NCBI GenBank assembly: GCA_900103495.1
Contig: FMWZ01000004.1
Span: 186,001 to 250,000, forward strand
Origin: Lachnospiraceae bacterium G11
GTDB lineage: Bacteria > Bacillota > Clostridia > Lachnospirales > Lachnospiraceae
Length of the DNA stretch: 64,000 nt
Reading direction: 5' to 3'
The notes beneath the pieces are model-generated. The model did no database searches and had not been told where the DNA came from. It saw only the letters and a program-made list of their open reading frames with translations. Shown here one piece after another: positions 8,597 to 17,492 of the stretch (positions within the stretch are counted from its first letter, which is position 1; each line of letters opens with the position of its first letter). A program made the translations under genes and the position numbers.

Positions 8597-10087
8597 ATGG
8601 AGTTGAAGTATTTTAGCACAAGAGGAGATAAGGAAGCGGTAACCCCCTCCATGGCCATATTAAGAGGCCTGGCACCGGATGGCGGATTATATGTTCCCGA
8701 CAGTATTCCCTCTCTTGATTGTTCTTTGGAAGAACTTGCTAAGATGGAATATAAAGAAGTTGCCTACAAGGTAATGAAGCAGTTCCTTACAGACTTTACA
8801 GAAGATGAGCTTAAGAACTGTATTGAAAAAGCGTATGATTCTAAGTTTGACACAGAGGCCATTGCTCCCCTTGTTGAAGTAGGAAACACATATTACCTTG
8901 AACTTTTCCACGGAGCAACAATCGCTTTTAAGGATATGGCATTATCAATTCTTCCTCATCTTATGACTACTTCTGCAAAGAAGAACAAGATGGATAAGAA
9001 GATTGTTATTCTTACAGCAACTTCAGGTGATACAGGAAAAGCAGCACTTGCAGGTTTTGCCGATGTTCCCGGAACGGAGATTATTGTTTTTTACCCCAAG
9101 GATGGCGTCAGCCCTATCCAGGAGAAACAGATGGTTACTCAGACCGGTGATAACACTCATGTAGTTGCCATCAGAGGAAACTTCGACGATGCTCAAAGCG
9201 GAGTTAAGGCGATTTTCTCAGATGAGGGAATGAAGAAGAGAATGAGTGATGCAGGAATGCAGTTCTCATCCGCAAACTCCATTAACATCGGTCGTCTCGT
9301 TCCTCAGATTGTTTACTATGTATATGCTTACGCAACACTTCTTAAAGAGGAGAAGATCAAATCCGGGGATGAAATCAATGTAGTTGTTCCCACCGGAAAC
9401 TTTGGTAACATCCTTGCGGCATTTTATGCAAAGAACATGGGACTTCCCATTAAGAAGTTAGTTTGCGCATCAAATGATAACAAGGTTTTATATGATTTCT
9501 TCGGAACAGGAGATTACGACAGAAACAGAGATTTCATTCTTACCACATCTCCTTCCATGGATATTCTTATTTCAAGTAACCTTGAGAGATTGATTTATAA
9601 GATTGCAGGCAACAATGCATCCAAGTGTGCTGAGCTTATGGGCAGCCTTAAGGATTCCGGCAAATACTCAATTACCTCTGAGATGAAAGAGGGACTTAAG
9701 GATTTCTACGGAAACTGGGCAAACACCAAAGAGTGTGCAGACACAATTAAGAAGATTTATGACGATTGCGGATATGTAATCGATACTCATACGGCTGTAG
9801 CAGCCTGCGTATATGAGAAGTTTGCAAAGGATACAGGTGATGATAAGACTCCTGCGGTTATTGCTTCAACAGCCAGTCCTTTCAAGTTTACAAGAAGCGT
9901 AATGGAAGCATTAAAGGGTGACTGTGACAAGGCAGGAGATTTCGAGCTGGTTGACGAGCTTTCCAAGGTCGCTAACGTAAAGGTTCCTAAGGCAATCGAA
10001 GATATCAGAAATGCCAAGGTGCTTCACAATACAGTCTGTGACAAGGACAAGATGTGCGACACAGTCTGTGACATTTTGGGATTGTAA
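8597..10087 (+). CDS. thrC: Threonine synthase
   Basis: PLP enzyme converting O-phospho-L-homoserine to L-threonine. The 496-residue length and the N-terminal YFSTRGD / MAILRGLAPDGGLYVP segment mark the fungal/long bacterial class. The PLP lysine is in the GATIAFKDMA motif, and the phosphate-binding loop is seen as TATSGDTGKAALAG. The ribosome site (GGAGAC) lies in the tail of the preceding AP2 gene, three bases away, so the two may be co-transcribed. Beta-mannosidase follows 27 bases later. No other threonine biosynthesis gene is in the window. Assignment is firm. Confidence 0.95.
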   Translation: MELKYFSTRGDKEAVTPSMAILRGLAPDGGLYVPDSIPSLDCSLEELAKMEYKEVAYKVMKQFLTDFTEDELKNCIEKAYDSKFDTEAIAPLVEVGNTYYLELFHGATIAFKDMALSILPHLMTTSAKKNKMDKKIVILTATSGDTGKAALAGFADVPGTEIIVFYPKDGVSPIQEKQMVTQTGDNTHVVAIRGNFDDAQSGVKAIFSDEGMKKRMSDAGMQFSSANSINIGRLVPQIVYYVYAYATLLKEEKIKSGDEINVVVPTGNFGNILAAFYAKNMGLPIKKLVCASNDNKVLYDFFGTGDYDRNRDFILTTSPSMDILISSNLERLIYKIAGNNASKCAELMGSLKDSGKYSITSEMKEGLKDFYGNWANTKECADTIKKIYDDCGYVIDTHTAVAACVYEKFAKDTGDDKTPAVIASTASPFKFTRSVMEALKGDCDKAGDFELVDELSKVANVKVPKAIEDIRNAKVLHNTVCDKDKMCDTVCDILGL

Positions 10088-10114
10088 TTAAACATATTAT
10101 ATGGGGGTGTTGAA

Positions 10115-12499
10115 TTGAAGAGAGTATTAGAAGGAATTTTCAAGATTTCAGTTTCGGGTTCTGACGATTGGAAGAAGTTTGATATTCCCGGGTCCGCAAT
10201 GCAGTCATTCGTTGTTTCCGGTGATATTCCCAACCCGTACATTGGGGTTAATGAGTACAAAGTAAGAGACTTCCTTGACAATGATTTCGTTGTCAGGGGA
10301 GTTTTTGTTGTAGAAGATGATGTTCTTAAGAAGAAAAAGAAAGAACTTATTCTTAAGAGCATTGATACGGTCTGTGATGTTTACTTGAATGGACAGAAAA
10401 TCAGACACTGCGAGAATGCACACATTAAATACAGAATTGATGTATCAGATATTCTTAAGGCCCAGAATGAACTGGAATTCAGATTCTTCTCGGCTACAAG
10501 ACTTGTGAATTCCGTAAAGCCCGGTGCCGACAGAGAAATCACCATGATTAACACCGGTACCATGGCTAATTCCCAGTACATCAGAAAATCACATTCCAGT
10601 TTCGGCTGGGATTGGGGTCCTCAGCTTCCTGACTGCGGTATCTATGAGCCCATGGAGATTATCGCATATGATGAAGTGAGACTTGATGATGTCTGGGTTA
10701 GACAGGATCACAACCTTGGTGAGGGTGTTGTTGGTCTTAAGGTTTTCTCCCAGGGTATCGGCATTGTCGAAGCGGATATTAAAACAGAAGTATTTGACCC
10801 TGCGGGAGATAAGATTTACGAGGGAGAATTCTTCAGAGAGATTGAGATTTATAATCCTGAGTACTGGTGGCCTGCAGGCTACGGTGACCAGCCTTTATAT
10901 ACTGTAAAAGTAACCGCAACAAGCCGCACAACAGGTGAGAGCGATGAATTAAGCACCCGCGTTGGTCTGAGAACTCTTACGGTTTCCCGTAACAAGGATG
11001 AGTGGGGCAAAGAGTTCGCCTTTACCGTTAACGGACACAAAATATTTGCCATGGGTGCGGACTATATTCCTGATAACTGTTTTTATGGTCTTATCGATGA
11101 TGAGACTTTGGAGAGGGATATTAGAGCAGCCAAATTCGCAAACTTTAACTGCTTAAGAGTTTGGGGCGGCGGATTCTATCCCAGAGATAAATTCTACGAC
11201 CTTTGCGATGAAGCCGGTATTATTCTTTGGCAGGATTTCATGTTTGCCTGCAATGTTTATGATTTGGAATCAAGCCTTGAGGGTGGCGAGAAATTCAGAG
11301 ACCTTATTAAGGCAGAAATCAGATATGTTACCAAGCGTATCAGAAACCATGCATGTCTCGGACTCCTTTGCGGTAATAACGAGATGGAAGTTGCATGGCT
11401 TGAATGGGAGATTACTAAGCACCATTCAGATACTTTAAGAAAAGATTATTTAGAGCAGTTCGAGGAGCTGATTCCCGACCTTTGCAAACGCTATGCACCT
11501 GATACATTCTATGTACCTTCATCACCTTCAAAGGGCGGTGGCTTCGATGATCCTGACAATGAAAACGATGGTGACAGCCACTACTGGAAGGTATGGCATG
11601 GAATGAAGCCCTTCAGGGATTATGAGAATCATTATTTCAGATTCCTTTCTGAATTTGGTTTCCAGTCCTTCCCTTCAATGAAGACCATTGCTGAGTTTAT
11701 CGAGAAGGAAGATGACCTTAGAATTGATTCCGAGATTATGGAATCACACCAGAAGAATCCTTCCGCAAATGAGAAGATTCTCGCTTATCTTAAGGAATGC
11801 TTTAATGAGCCCGGTAACTTCGAGGAGCTGGTTCTTGACAGTCAGATTATGCAGGGTATTGCAATGAAGACGGCTGTCGACCACATGAGAAGAAACAGAG
11901 GACGCTGCATGGGAAGTCTTTACTGGCAGTTTAACGATGACTGGCCGGTTGCTTCCTGGTCAAGTATTGACTACTACGGAAGATACAAAGCTCTTCATTA
12001 CATGGCAAGGAAGTTCTATGCTCCAATAGCTCCCAGCATTGTAATAAAGGATAAAAAGGTTGAATTCTGGGTATCAAACGAAAGCCCTCAGAGAATCACA
12101 ACTCTTTGCAGTTTCAGACTTAAGACCATGGATTTCAAGACTGAGTTTGAGGAAAGACAGGAAATCTTTGTTCCAAGGTTTGCTGCAGTTAAAGTGTTTG
12201 AACATGACTTTACAGAGCTGTTTGAGAATAATTCTGAGCTTAATCCCGATAATGTATTCGTTGAGATGAGTTTCAATGATTACAATGAATGGGCAACCTT
12301 CGTTCCAATTAAGGATCTCAAAATTGAAACACCCATTCTTAAGGTTGAGTTTGAGAAAGGACAGAAGACCACCTGGATTTCATCTCCTACATTTGTGCCT
12401 TACGTATTTCTTGAGGGCAGAGAAGAAGATATCATATTTAAGGACAACTTCTTTGCAATCACATCAGCTGAACCTGTTGTGGCGGGTGAAATGGAATAA
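10115..12499 (+). CDS. Beta-mannosidase, GH2, cytosolic
   Basis: 794-residue GH2 enzyme releasing terminal beta-mannose, for example from mannan or glucomannan oligomers. The order is a sugar-binding jelly roll (about 1-180, including the SHSSFGWDWGPQLPDCGIY strand typical of beta-mannosidases), an Ig-like domain, the catalytic barrel with acid/base Glu in GNNEMEVAW and nucleophile Glu in FLSEFGFQS, then C-terminal beta domains. No signal peptide, so it acts on imported oligosaccharides. It starts at TTG, supported by a strong GGGGGTG ribosome site eight bases upstream. With the two xylanases it shows hemicellulose use. A bidirectional terminator follows. Confidence 0.9.
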   Translation: MKRVLEGIFKISVSGSDDWKKFDIPGSAMQSFVVSGDIPNPYIGVNEYKVRDFLDNDFVVRGVFVVEDDVLKKKKKELILKSIDTVCDVYLNGQKIRHCENAHIKYRIDVSDILKAQNELEFRFFSATRLVNSVKPGADREITMINTGTMANSQYIRKSHSSFGWDWGPQLPDCGIYEPMEIIAYDEVRLDDVWVRQDHNLGEGVVGLKVFSQGIGIVEADIKTEVFDPAGDKIYEGEFFREIEIYNPEYWWPAGYGDQPLYTVKVTATSRTTGESDELSTRVGLRTLTVSRNKDEWGKEFAFTVNGHKIFAMGADYIPDNCFYGLIDDETLERDIRAAKFANFNCLRVWGGGFYPRDKFYDLCDEAGIILWQDFMFACNVYDLESSLEGGEKFRDLIKAEIRYVTKRIRNHACLGLLCGNNEMEVAWLEWEITKHHSDTLRKDYLEQFEELIPDLCKRYAPDTFYVPSSPSKGGGFDDPDNENDGDSHYWKVWHGMKPFRDYENHYFRFLSEFGFQSFPSMKTIAEFIEKEDDLRIDSEIMESHQKNPSANEKILAYLKECFNEPGNFEELVLDSQIMQGIAMKTAVDHMRRNRGRCMGSLYWQFNDDWPVASWSSIDYYGRYKALHYMARKFYAPIAPSIVIKDKKVEFWVSNESPQRITTLCSFRLKTMDFKTEFEERQEIFVPRFAAVKVFEHDFTELFENNSELNPDNVFVEMSFNDYNEWATFVPIKDLKIETPILKVEFEKGQKTTWISSPTFVPYVFLEGREEDIIFKDNFFAITSAEPVVAGEME

Positions 12500-12512
12500 T
12501 AAACAAATAATC

Positions 12513-12542
12513 AGAGCTCGGCGTATTGCCGAGCTCTTTATT
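12513..12542. terminator. Bidirectional terminator between beta-mannosidase and citrate synthase genes
   Basis: Perfect 10-bp stem AGAGCTCGGC / GCCGAGCTCT with a GTATT loop, T-rich on the right and A-rich on the left, between convergent stops. Confidence 0.88.
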
Positions 12543-13916
12543 TTATCGCTTATTCATATCTATGTAGTCTTTATGTTCACAAACCGGTTTATATGCAGGT
12601 CTTATAATCTTTCCGTTGTTGGCCAGTTCTTCAAGACGGTGTGCACTCCAGCCGGCAATTCTTGCAATTGCGAAGATGGGAGTGTAGAGCTGAAGGGGAA
12701 GACCGAGCATTCTGTAAACGAATCCCGAGTAGAAATCCACGTTTACGCTGACGCCCTTATACATCTGTCTGGATTTACTGATTACATCGGGAGCCAGATT
12801 CTCGACTCTGTTATAAAGCTCAAACTCTTTGTGAAGACCTTTTTCCTCAGAAAGCTTTTCAACGAAGGATTTGAAGATTACGGCTCTGGGGTCAGACTTT
12901 GAGTAAATTGCATGACCGACACCGTATATTAATCCCGCATTGTCAAAGGCTTCTTTGTTTAAAAGCTTCTCAAGATATACAGCAACCTCATCATCGTTTT
13001 CCCAGTTCTTAACGTGTCTCTTCAAATCATCAAACATCTGAACAACTTTGATATTGGCACCACCATGTCTGGGACCCTTAAGTGAACCTAAGGCTGCAGC
13101 AATGGTAGAGTAAGTATCTGTCATACTTGATGTTACAACGTGGGTTGTGAAGGATGAGTTATTACCTCCGCCATGCTCCATATGAAGAACCAGGGCTATA
13201 TCAAGAATCTTTGCTTCAAGATCCGTAAACTTTTTGTTGGATCTTAAGAGATACAAAATATGCTCCGCAGTGGAAAGGTCCTGTCTGGGATGGTGGATAT
13301 ATAAGCTTTTACCATTATAGTAATGGTGATAAGCGTGATAGCCGTAAATAGCCAATTGAGGGAAAAGGCTTATAAGCTGTAAGCACTGTCTTAATACGTT
13401 TGGAAGAGAAGTGTCATCCTCATAATCGTCGTAGGAGTAAAGGGTAAGCACGCTTCTTGCAAGAGTATTCATCATGTCACGGCTTGGTGCTTTCATAATG
13501 ATGTCCCTGACGAAATTTGTGGGGAGGGAGCGATAACCGAAAAGAATACGCTTAAACTCCTCCAATTCACTTGCACTTGGAAGCTTTCCGTAAAGCAGAA
13601 GATAGGCCATTTCCTCATATCCGAAACGGTCTTCAGAAGTGAAACCCTTAACCAAATCTTCAACATTATATCCCCTGTAATAGAGCTGTCCCGCAACAGG
13701 CACTTCCTTGCCATCAACGATTTCTTTGGCATGAACATCAGAGATATTGGTAAGACCTGCCAATACCCCCTTGCCGTTAAGGTCACGAAGACCCCTCTTA
13801 ACATCGAGCTTAGTATATAATTCCGTATCTATAATATCCGCTTTCTGGCACATTTCGGCCATGCGGGCAATTTCGGGTGTTACAACCGAATAGGGGTTTC
13901 CCAGTGTATAATCCAT
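12543..13916 (-). CDS. gltA: Citrate synthase (Si type)
   Basis: Condenses oxaloacetate and acetyl-CoA to citrate; in this setting probably the oxidative branch leading to 2-oxoglutarate and glutamate. Active-site residues are seen as His in MEHGGGNNSSF, His in YGVGHAIYSKSDPR and Asp in VNVDFYSGF. About 457 residues, slightly long because of an N-terminal extension with the RGYNVEDL region intact. The ATG at 13916 is chosen: a perfect AGGAGGG ribosome site sits at 13922-13928, inside the longer frame that would begin at 13934. It is transcribed alone from a clear promoter divergent from the sensory operon. Confidence 0.93.
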   Translation of the reverse strand: MDYTLGNPYSVVTPEIARMAEMCQKADIIDTELYTKLDVKRGLRDLNGKGVLAGLTNISDVHAKEIVDGKEVPVAGQLYYRGYNVEDLVKGFTSEDRFGYEEMAYLLLYGKLPSASELEEFKRILFGYRSLPTNFVRDIIMKAPSRDMMNTLARSVLTLYSYDDYEDDTSLPNVLRQCLQLISLFPQLAIYGYHAYHHYYNGKSLYIHHPRQDLSTAEHILYLLRSNKKFTDLEAKILDIALVLHMEHGGGNNSSFTTHVVTSSMTDTYSTIAAALGSLKGPRHGGANIKVVQMFDDLKRHVKNWENDDEVAVYLEKLLNKEAFDNAGLIYGVGHAIYSKSDPRAVIFKSFVEKLSEEKGLHKEFELYNRVENLAPDVISKSRQMYKGVSVNVDFYSGFVYRMLGLPLQLYTPIFAIARIAGWSAHRLEELANNGKIIRPAYKPVCEHKDYIDMNKR

Positions 13917-13947
13917 AAGTTCCCTCCTGTTCATAAAGTGTATTAAT

Positions 13948-13977
13948 ATACTATCAAAAAATGTCGTATTTAGGCAA
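13948..13977 (-). promoter_or_regulatory. gltA promoter
   Basis: Minus-strand TTGCCT (13977-13972), an 18-base spacer and TAGTAT (13953-13948), about 30 bases before the chosen gltA start. Confidence 0.65.
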
Positions 13978-14152
13978 GGTTATGGGCTAAATATTTATAA
14001 AACTTTAACATTTTTGAATAAATATTACAGAAATTATTAAGAACCGTGATTTAAACAATCAAATCCATCGTAATATTCACCAATACAGTCTTAAAATATG
14101 CCATATTGCTTATAGACTGATTAATGTTAATATTATTATTGGAGGTTTAGGG

Positions 14153-14875
14153 ATGTATAGCGTTTATCTTGTAGACGACGACACCTTAATATTGGAGGAA
14201 CTTATCAACATGGTTCCCTGGCTTGATAACGGTTTTGAAGTTGTGGGAAGCCAGACCAATCCGGAGACTGCGCTGGAAGAAATCCAGTTCATTAAGCCGG
14301 ATGTGGTTTTCTGCGACCTTAAGATGCCTGAAATGGATGGTAATGAGCTGATTAAAGCCCTTAGGGAAGCAAATGTCGATACTGAATTTGTTATGATTTC
14401 AGCCTATGACAGCTTTGAAAACGTCAGAGCGTTTTTCCAGCAGTCAGGTTTTGATTATATTCTTAAACCGGTTAACAACGAAGACATTCAGATGGTTTTG
14501 GAAGGACTTATCGGAAGGCTTTCCAAGAAGAAACCCGAAAAGAATGATGAACCTTTGACAGAGAATCCCGGATTTAACAATCTGGTGAAATATGTTAACG
14601 AACATTATGCAGAGAAGATTACCCTTGATATTCTTTCCAAGAAATTCGGTTTTTCAAGGAACTATATCTGTGGTCTTTTTTCAAAGCATTTTAATACATC
14701 TCTTACTTGCTATCTGACGGATATCAGGATGAAGAAGGCCAAAGAACTTCTTGAGGACAAGCAGGTTCTTATTAAAGAAGTTGCAATCAATTGCGGATAT
14801 CCTGAGTATTATCATTTCTTCAGAGTATTTAAGTCATACTATGGTGTTTCACCTAAAGAAATGCAAGAAATGTAG
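14153..14875 (+). CDS. Response regulator, YesN/AraC type
   Basis: 240 residues: receiver domain (1-120) with the acidic pocket DDD at 8-10, phosphoacceptor Asp55 (CDLKMPEMDG) and the conserved Lys in ILKPVNNED, then two AraC-type helix-turn-helix motifs (about 140-240, ending in the GVSPKEM signature). It is expected to be phosphorylated by the histidine kinase encoded three genes downstream (17493-19154) and to activate transcription. Start supported by GGAGG ten bases upstream. The next gene has its own promoter inside the last codons of this one. The signal is probably a small solute sensed through the two lipoproteins between the regulator and kinase genes. Confidence 0.9.
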   Translation: MYSVYLVDDDTLILEELINMVPWLDNGFEVVGSQTNPETALEEIQFIKPDVVFCDLKMPEMDGNELIKALREANVDTEFVMISAYDSFENVRAFFQQSGFDYILKPVNNEDIQMVLEGLIGRLSKKKPEKNDEPLTENPGFNNLVKYVNEHYAEKITLDILSKKFGFSRNYICGLFSKHFNTSLTCYLTDIRMKKAKELLEDKQVLIKEVAINCGYPEYYHFFRVFKSYYGVSPKEMQEM

Positions 14876-14890
14876 TATATATGGTATAAT
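14861..14890 (+). promoter_or_regulatory. Internal promoter for the first solute-binding lipoprotein gene
   Basis: Extended -10 TGG-TATAAT (14882-14890) with a weak -35 (ATGCAA, 14861-14866, spacer 18) inside the end of the regulator gene. The predicted +1 (about 14897) leaves only a three-base leader before ATG 14900, and no ribosome site is seen. Confidence 0.55.
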
Positions 14891-14899
14891 TAGACTATC

Positions 14900-16315
14900 A
14901 TGAAGAGAATGTATCGGTCGTTACTTATATTATTATTTTCATGCTTATTCACGGTAGGATGTGTCAAAACCGCACAGCCTACCGTTTTGCGTGTTGCAAT
15001 ACCTTATTCCGATAATATTCTTGACCCGGAGAGTAATTATTACATTAACTGGCTGGAGGGACAGACCGGTTTCGATATCGAGCCTGTAACCGTCAGACAT
15101 TCAAGCGGTAAAGAGTATCTGGATGCTTTGTTTTCTTCCGATTCAGATATAGATATTGTAATGTTTGGGGAGAAATTTGAACTTACTGATGTTGAATTGA
15201 CCGATTATGTAGATTCCGGATATATTTATAAGAATTCACACGGAGAATACTATTACCCCAATTACGGAAGGAAAGCCGTTGGAGACTGCGGACAGGTATT
15301 ATGGATTAACTCCGAGTGGCTGACAACCCTTGGATTGCCTACTCCTTCAACCACGTCAGAGCTAAAGGAAGTTCTTAAGGCCTTCAAAGAAAAGGATCCT
15401 AACGGAAATGGAAAGAAGGATGAAATTCCTCTTATCGGATGCAGGGATTTCTATTCCAATAATCCTTGCGAACTTATCTTAAACAGTTTTGTTTATAACG
15501 ATCCATATCATAATAGAAAATGCAGGAATGCTGACGGACAGGAGATATACGCCACAGATTTAACTTCCTTTAAGGACGGCATTCTGTACATCAGAGATCT
15601 CTATTCAGAGGGGCTTCTTGATTCAAGGACTTTTGAATATAATCACAAAGCCTTTTGCGAGATAGTTAACAGTAGCGCGGACGTGGTGGGAGCTTTTACA
15701 ACGGACTCCATTTCCGACGTTTTGTATCAGGGTAATCCGGAGATAATGGCCAAGTTTATTCATGTGGCACCACTAACCGGTCCAAAGGGAGTCAGATATG
15801 CATTAAAAGTAGAGAGAAAGCCGGATATTGGGGCAATTATCAGTGAAAGATCAAGCCACAAAACAGAGGCCGAAACACTGCTGGATTTGATGCTTACCAA
15901 AGATGCTTCACTGATTGCCAGATACGGCGAAGAGGGAGTTGACTGGGAATATTCGGATGGAGTCGATGTGAGCATTTATCGTACGGCATCAACCATTGTT
16001 ACGAAGAACTATATCTGGAACACATCCCAGAACAAACATCTTAACGGAATTGGCGCAATGAACGTTCCCGACAAATACTTGCGAGGTGTTACCTGGAACG
16101 GCGTTGACTCGGATGCCGAGTATATTGACGCAAGAGCTCAAATGAGTTGTGAACCATATTTGACAGACTCATCAAGCGAAGCTGAATATGACAGGAATCT
16201 GGCTCAATACGTAGACAATGTAATCAGAGATTTTATAGTGGGGGACAGAGAGGCGGAGAACCCTACCGAATGGATTAAGTTAAATAAAGATATTTCAATA
16301 AGGAGTAATAATTAA
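14900..16315 (+). CDS. Solute-binding lipoprotein (family 1-like extracellular binding protein)
   Basis: 471 residues; signal peptide with lipobox TVGC (Cys21). The mature part has the fold signature of large sugar-binding SBPs, including the calcium-loop-like KDPNGNGKKDEIP segment around residues 167-180. There is no ABC permease or ATPase gene nearby. Instead it lies between a response regulator and its kinase, so it is more likely a ligand sensor subunit than part of an importer. It overlaps the next gene by one base (TAATG). The ligand is unknown. The ATG follows an extended -10 promoter so closely that the mRNA may be leaderless. Confidence 0.8.
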   Translation: MKRMYRSLLILLFSCLFTVGCVKTAQPTVLRVAIPYSDNILDPESNYYINWLEGQTGFDIEPVTVRHSSGKEYLDALFSSDSDIDIVMFGEKFELTDVELTDYVDSGYIYKNSHGEYYYPNYGRKAVGDCGQVLWINSEWLTTLGLPTPSTTSELKEVLKAFKEKDPNGNGKKDEIPLIGCRDFYSNNPCELILNSFVYNDPYHNRKCRNADGQEIYATDLTSFKDGILYIRDLYSEGLLDSRTFEYNHKAFCEIVNSSADVVGAFTTDSISDVLYQGNPEIMAKFIHVAPLTGPKGVRYALKVERKPDIGAIISERSSHKTEAETLLDLMLTKDASLIARYGEEGVDWEYSDGVDVSIYRTASTIVTKNYIWNTSQNKHLNGIGAMNVPDKYLRGVTWNGVDSDAEYIDARAQMSCEPYLTDSSSEAEYDRNLAQYVDNVIRDFIVGDREAENPTEWIKLNKDISIRSNN

Positions 16316-17484
16316 TGTATAAGAAAAGCAGAATCAAGTGCATTTTAGGAGCAATACTTGCATCGGCAATAGTCCTTACAGGATGTGGAGCAAGGCAAAC
16401 TATCGAAGTAAGCACCGTCGGTGAAGAGTGGATGGAAGAAGTCGGCTTAAATGAAGAGAAATCTGTCGATGAATTGTATGAAGCTGCTCTTAAAGAGGAC
16501 GTGCTTATTATCTACACAGTTTCGACCAGAGTAACAAAGACCAAAGAAGCCTTTGAAGCTGCATATCCCGGACTTTGTGTTGAAGTAAGAGACCTTAGAA
16601 GCCCTGACCTTATTGATGCGGTTATAGCCAATTTCGAGTCCGGAAAGGGCGAGTGTGACATTGTTATATGCAATGACTGCTCCGGCGATTTTAAAGATAA
16701 ATTAATTGATACTGCCATGGTAGTTCCTTATCTGCCTCAGGACATCAAGGAAAAAATGAAGCCCGGGCACGTAGGCCAGTACATATCATTTCTTGATGAA
16801 GCGGATATGATTTATTACAACTCTGATAGTTTTGATAAAGTACCGATTAAGAATATTTGGGAACTTACGGATGAAAAATACAAGGGCAGAATTTATATGC
16901 CAAGCCCCTTAAGATCCTTCTCAACTTATGCATTTGTTGGGTCATCTACCCTTCATGACGACGATTTTATCAGCTCATATGAAGAGTATTTTGGAAAAAA
17001 CTACGACCTCGACAAAACACATACCCCTTCAGAAAACTTCTGGCTTACCGTTTCACCTAATATGGTTTTCACCAATAGTTCCGATGAGGTAATGGAAGCG
17101 TTAAATGATGGAAGCGCCGACTTTGGAATTATGGTTTCCAGCAAAATGAGATACAGAGAAGTGGGTTATTCCTTTGAGCCTATCTATGAACTGAATCCCT
17201 TTACCGGATGCCGCACAACCAACGCGGTAATGGTGGCAACAGGAGCAAAGAACCCTAATTGCGCTAGGCTTTTTATCAGATTCCTGCTTGGTGAGGCAGA
17301 TGGAAAAGGTGAAGGATACAAGCCTTTCTGCACTCAGGGAACTTGGTCGGCAAGAGTCGACGTTCCCGATGGAAACGATGTACCACAAAATGCTATAGAT
17401 TTGATTGAAGCGGATCAGGATTATCTGATTAAGAATAAAGAGAAAATCCGTGAATTCTGGGCAGAATGCCTTAAGAGTCATTAA
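16315..17484 (+). CDS. Solute-binding lipoprotein, AfuA/HptA-like
   Basis: 389 residues; lipobox LTGC (Cys24). The mature protein begins LIIYTVSTRVTKTKEAFEAAYP, shown here as its opening LIIYTVSTRV, typical of the Fe(III)/AfuA class of binding proteins. In that class some members bind sugar phosphates, and HptA of Staphylococcus aureus serves as the sensor for the HptRS two-component pair (family knowledge). The placement here, directly before the YesM-type kinase and with no permease, fits a HptA-like sensor role. Start overlaps the previous stop, and AGGAG lies about nine bases upstream. Ligand unknown; sugar phosphate or metal are both possible. Confidence 0.78.
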   Translation: MYKKSRIKCILGAILASAIVLTGCGARQTIEVSTVGEEWMEEVGLNEEKSVDELYEAALKEDVLIIYTVSTRVTKTKEAFEAAYPGLCVEVRDLRSPDLIDAVIANFESGKGECDIVICNDCSGDFKDKLIDTAMVVPYLPQDIKEKMKPGHVGQYISFLDEADMIYYNSDSFDKVPIKNIWELTDEKYKGRIYMPSPLRSFSTYAFVGSSTLHDDDFISSYEEYFGKNYDLDKTHTPSENFWLTVSPNMVFTNSSDEVMEALNDGSADFGIMVSSKMRYREVGYSFEPIYELNPFTGCRTTNAVMVATGAKNPNCARLFIRFLLGEADGKGEGYKPFCTQGTWSARVDVPDGNDVPQNAIDLIEADQDYLIKNKEKIREFWAECLKSH

Positions 17485-17492
17485 CAAAGAAT

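Noticed and set aside
12276-12902. 208-codon plus-strand open frame across the end of beta-mannosidase and citrate synthase genes
   Set aside because: It runs through the bidirectional terminator, overlaps two well-supported genes and has no ribosome site.
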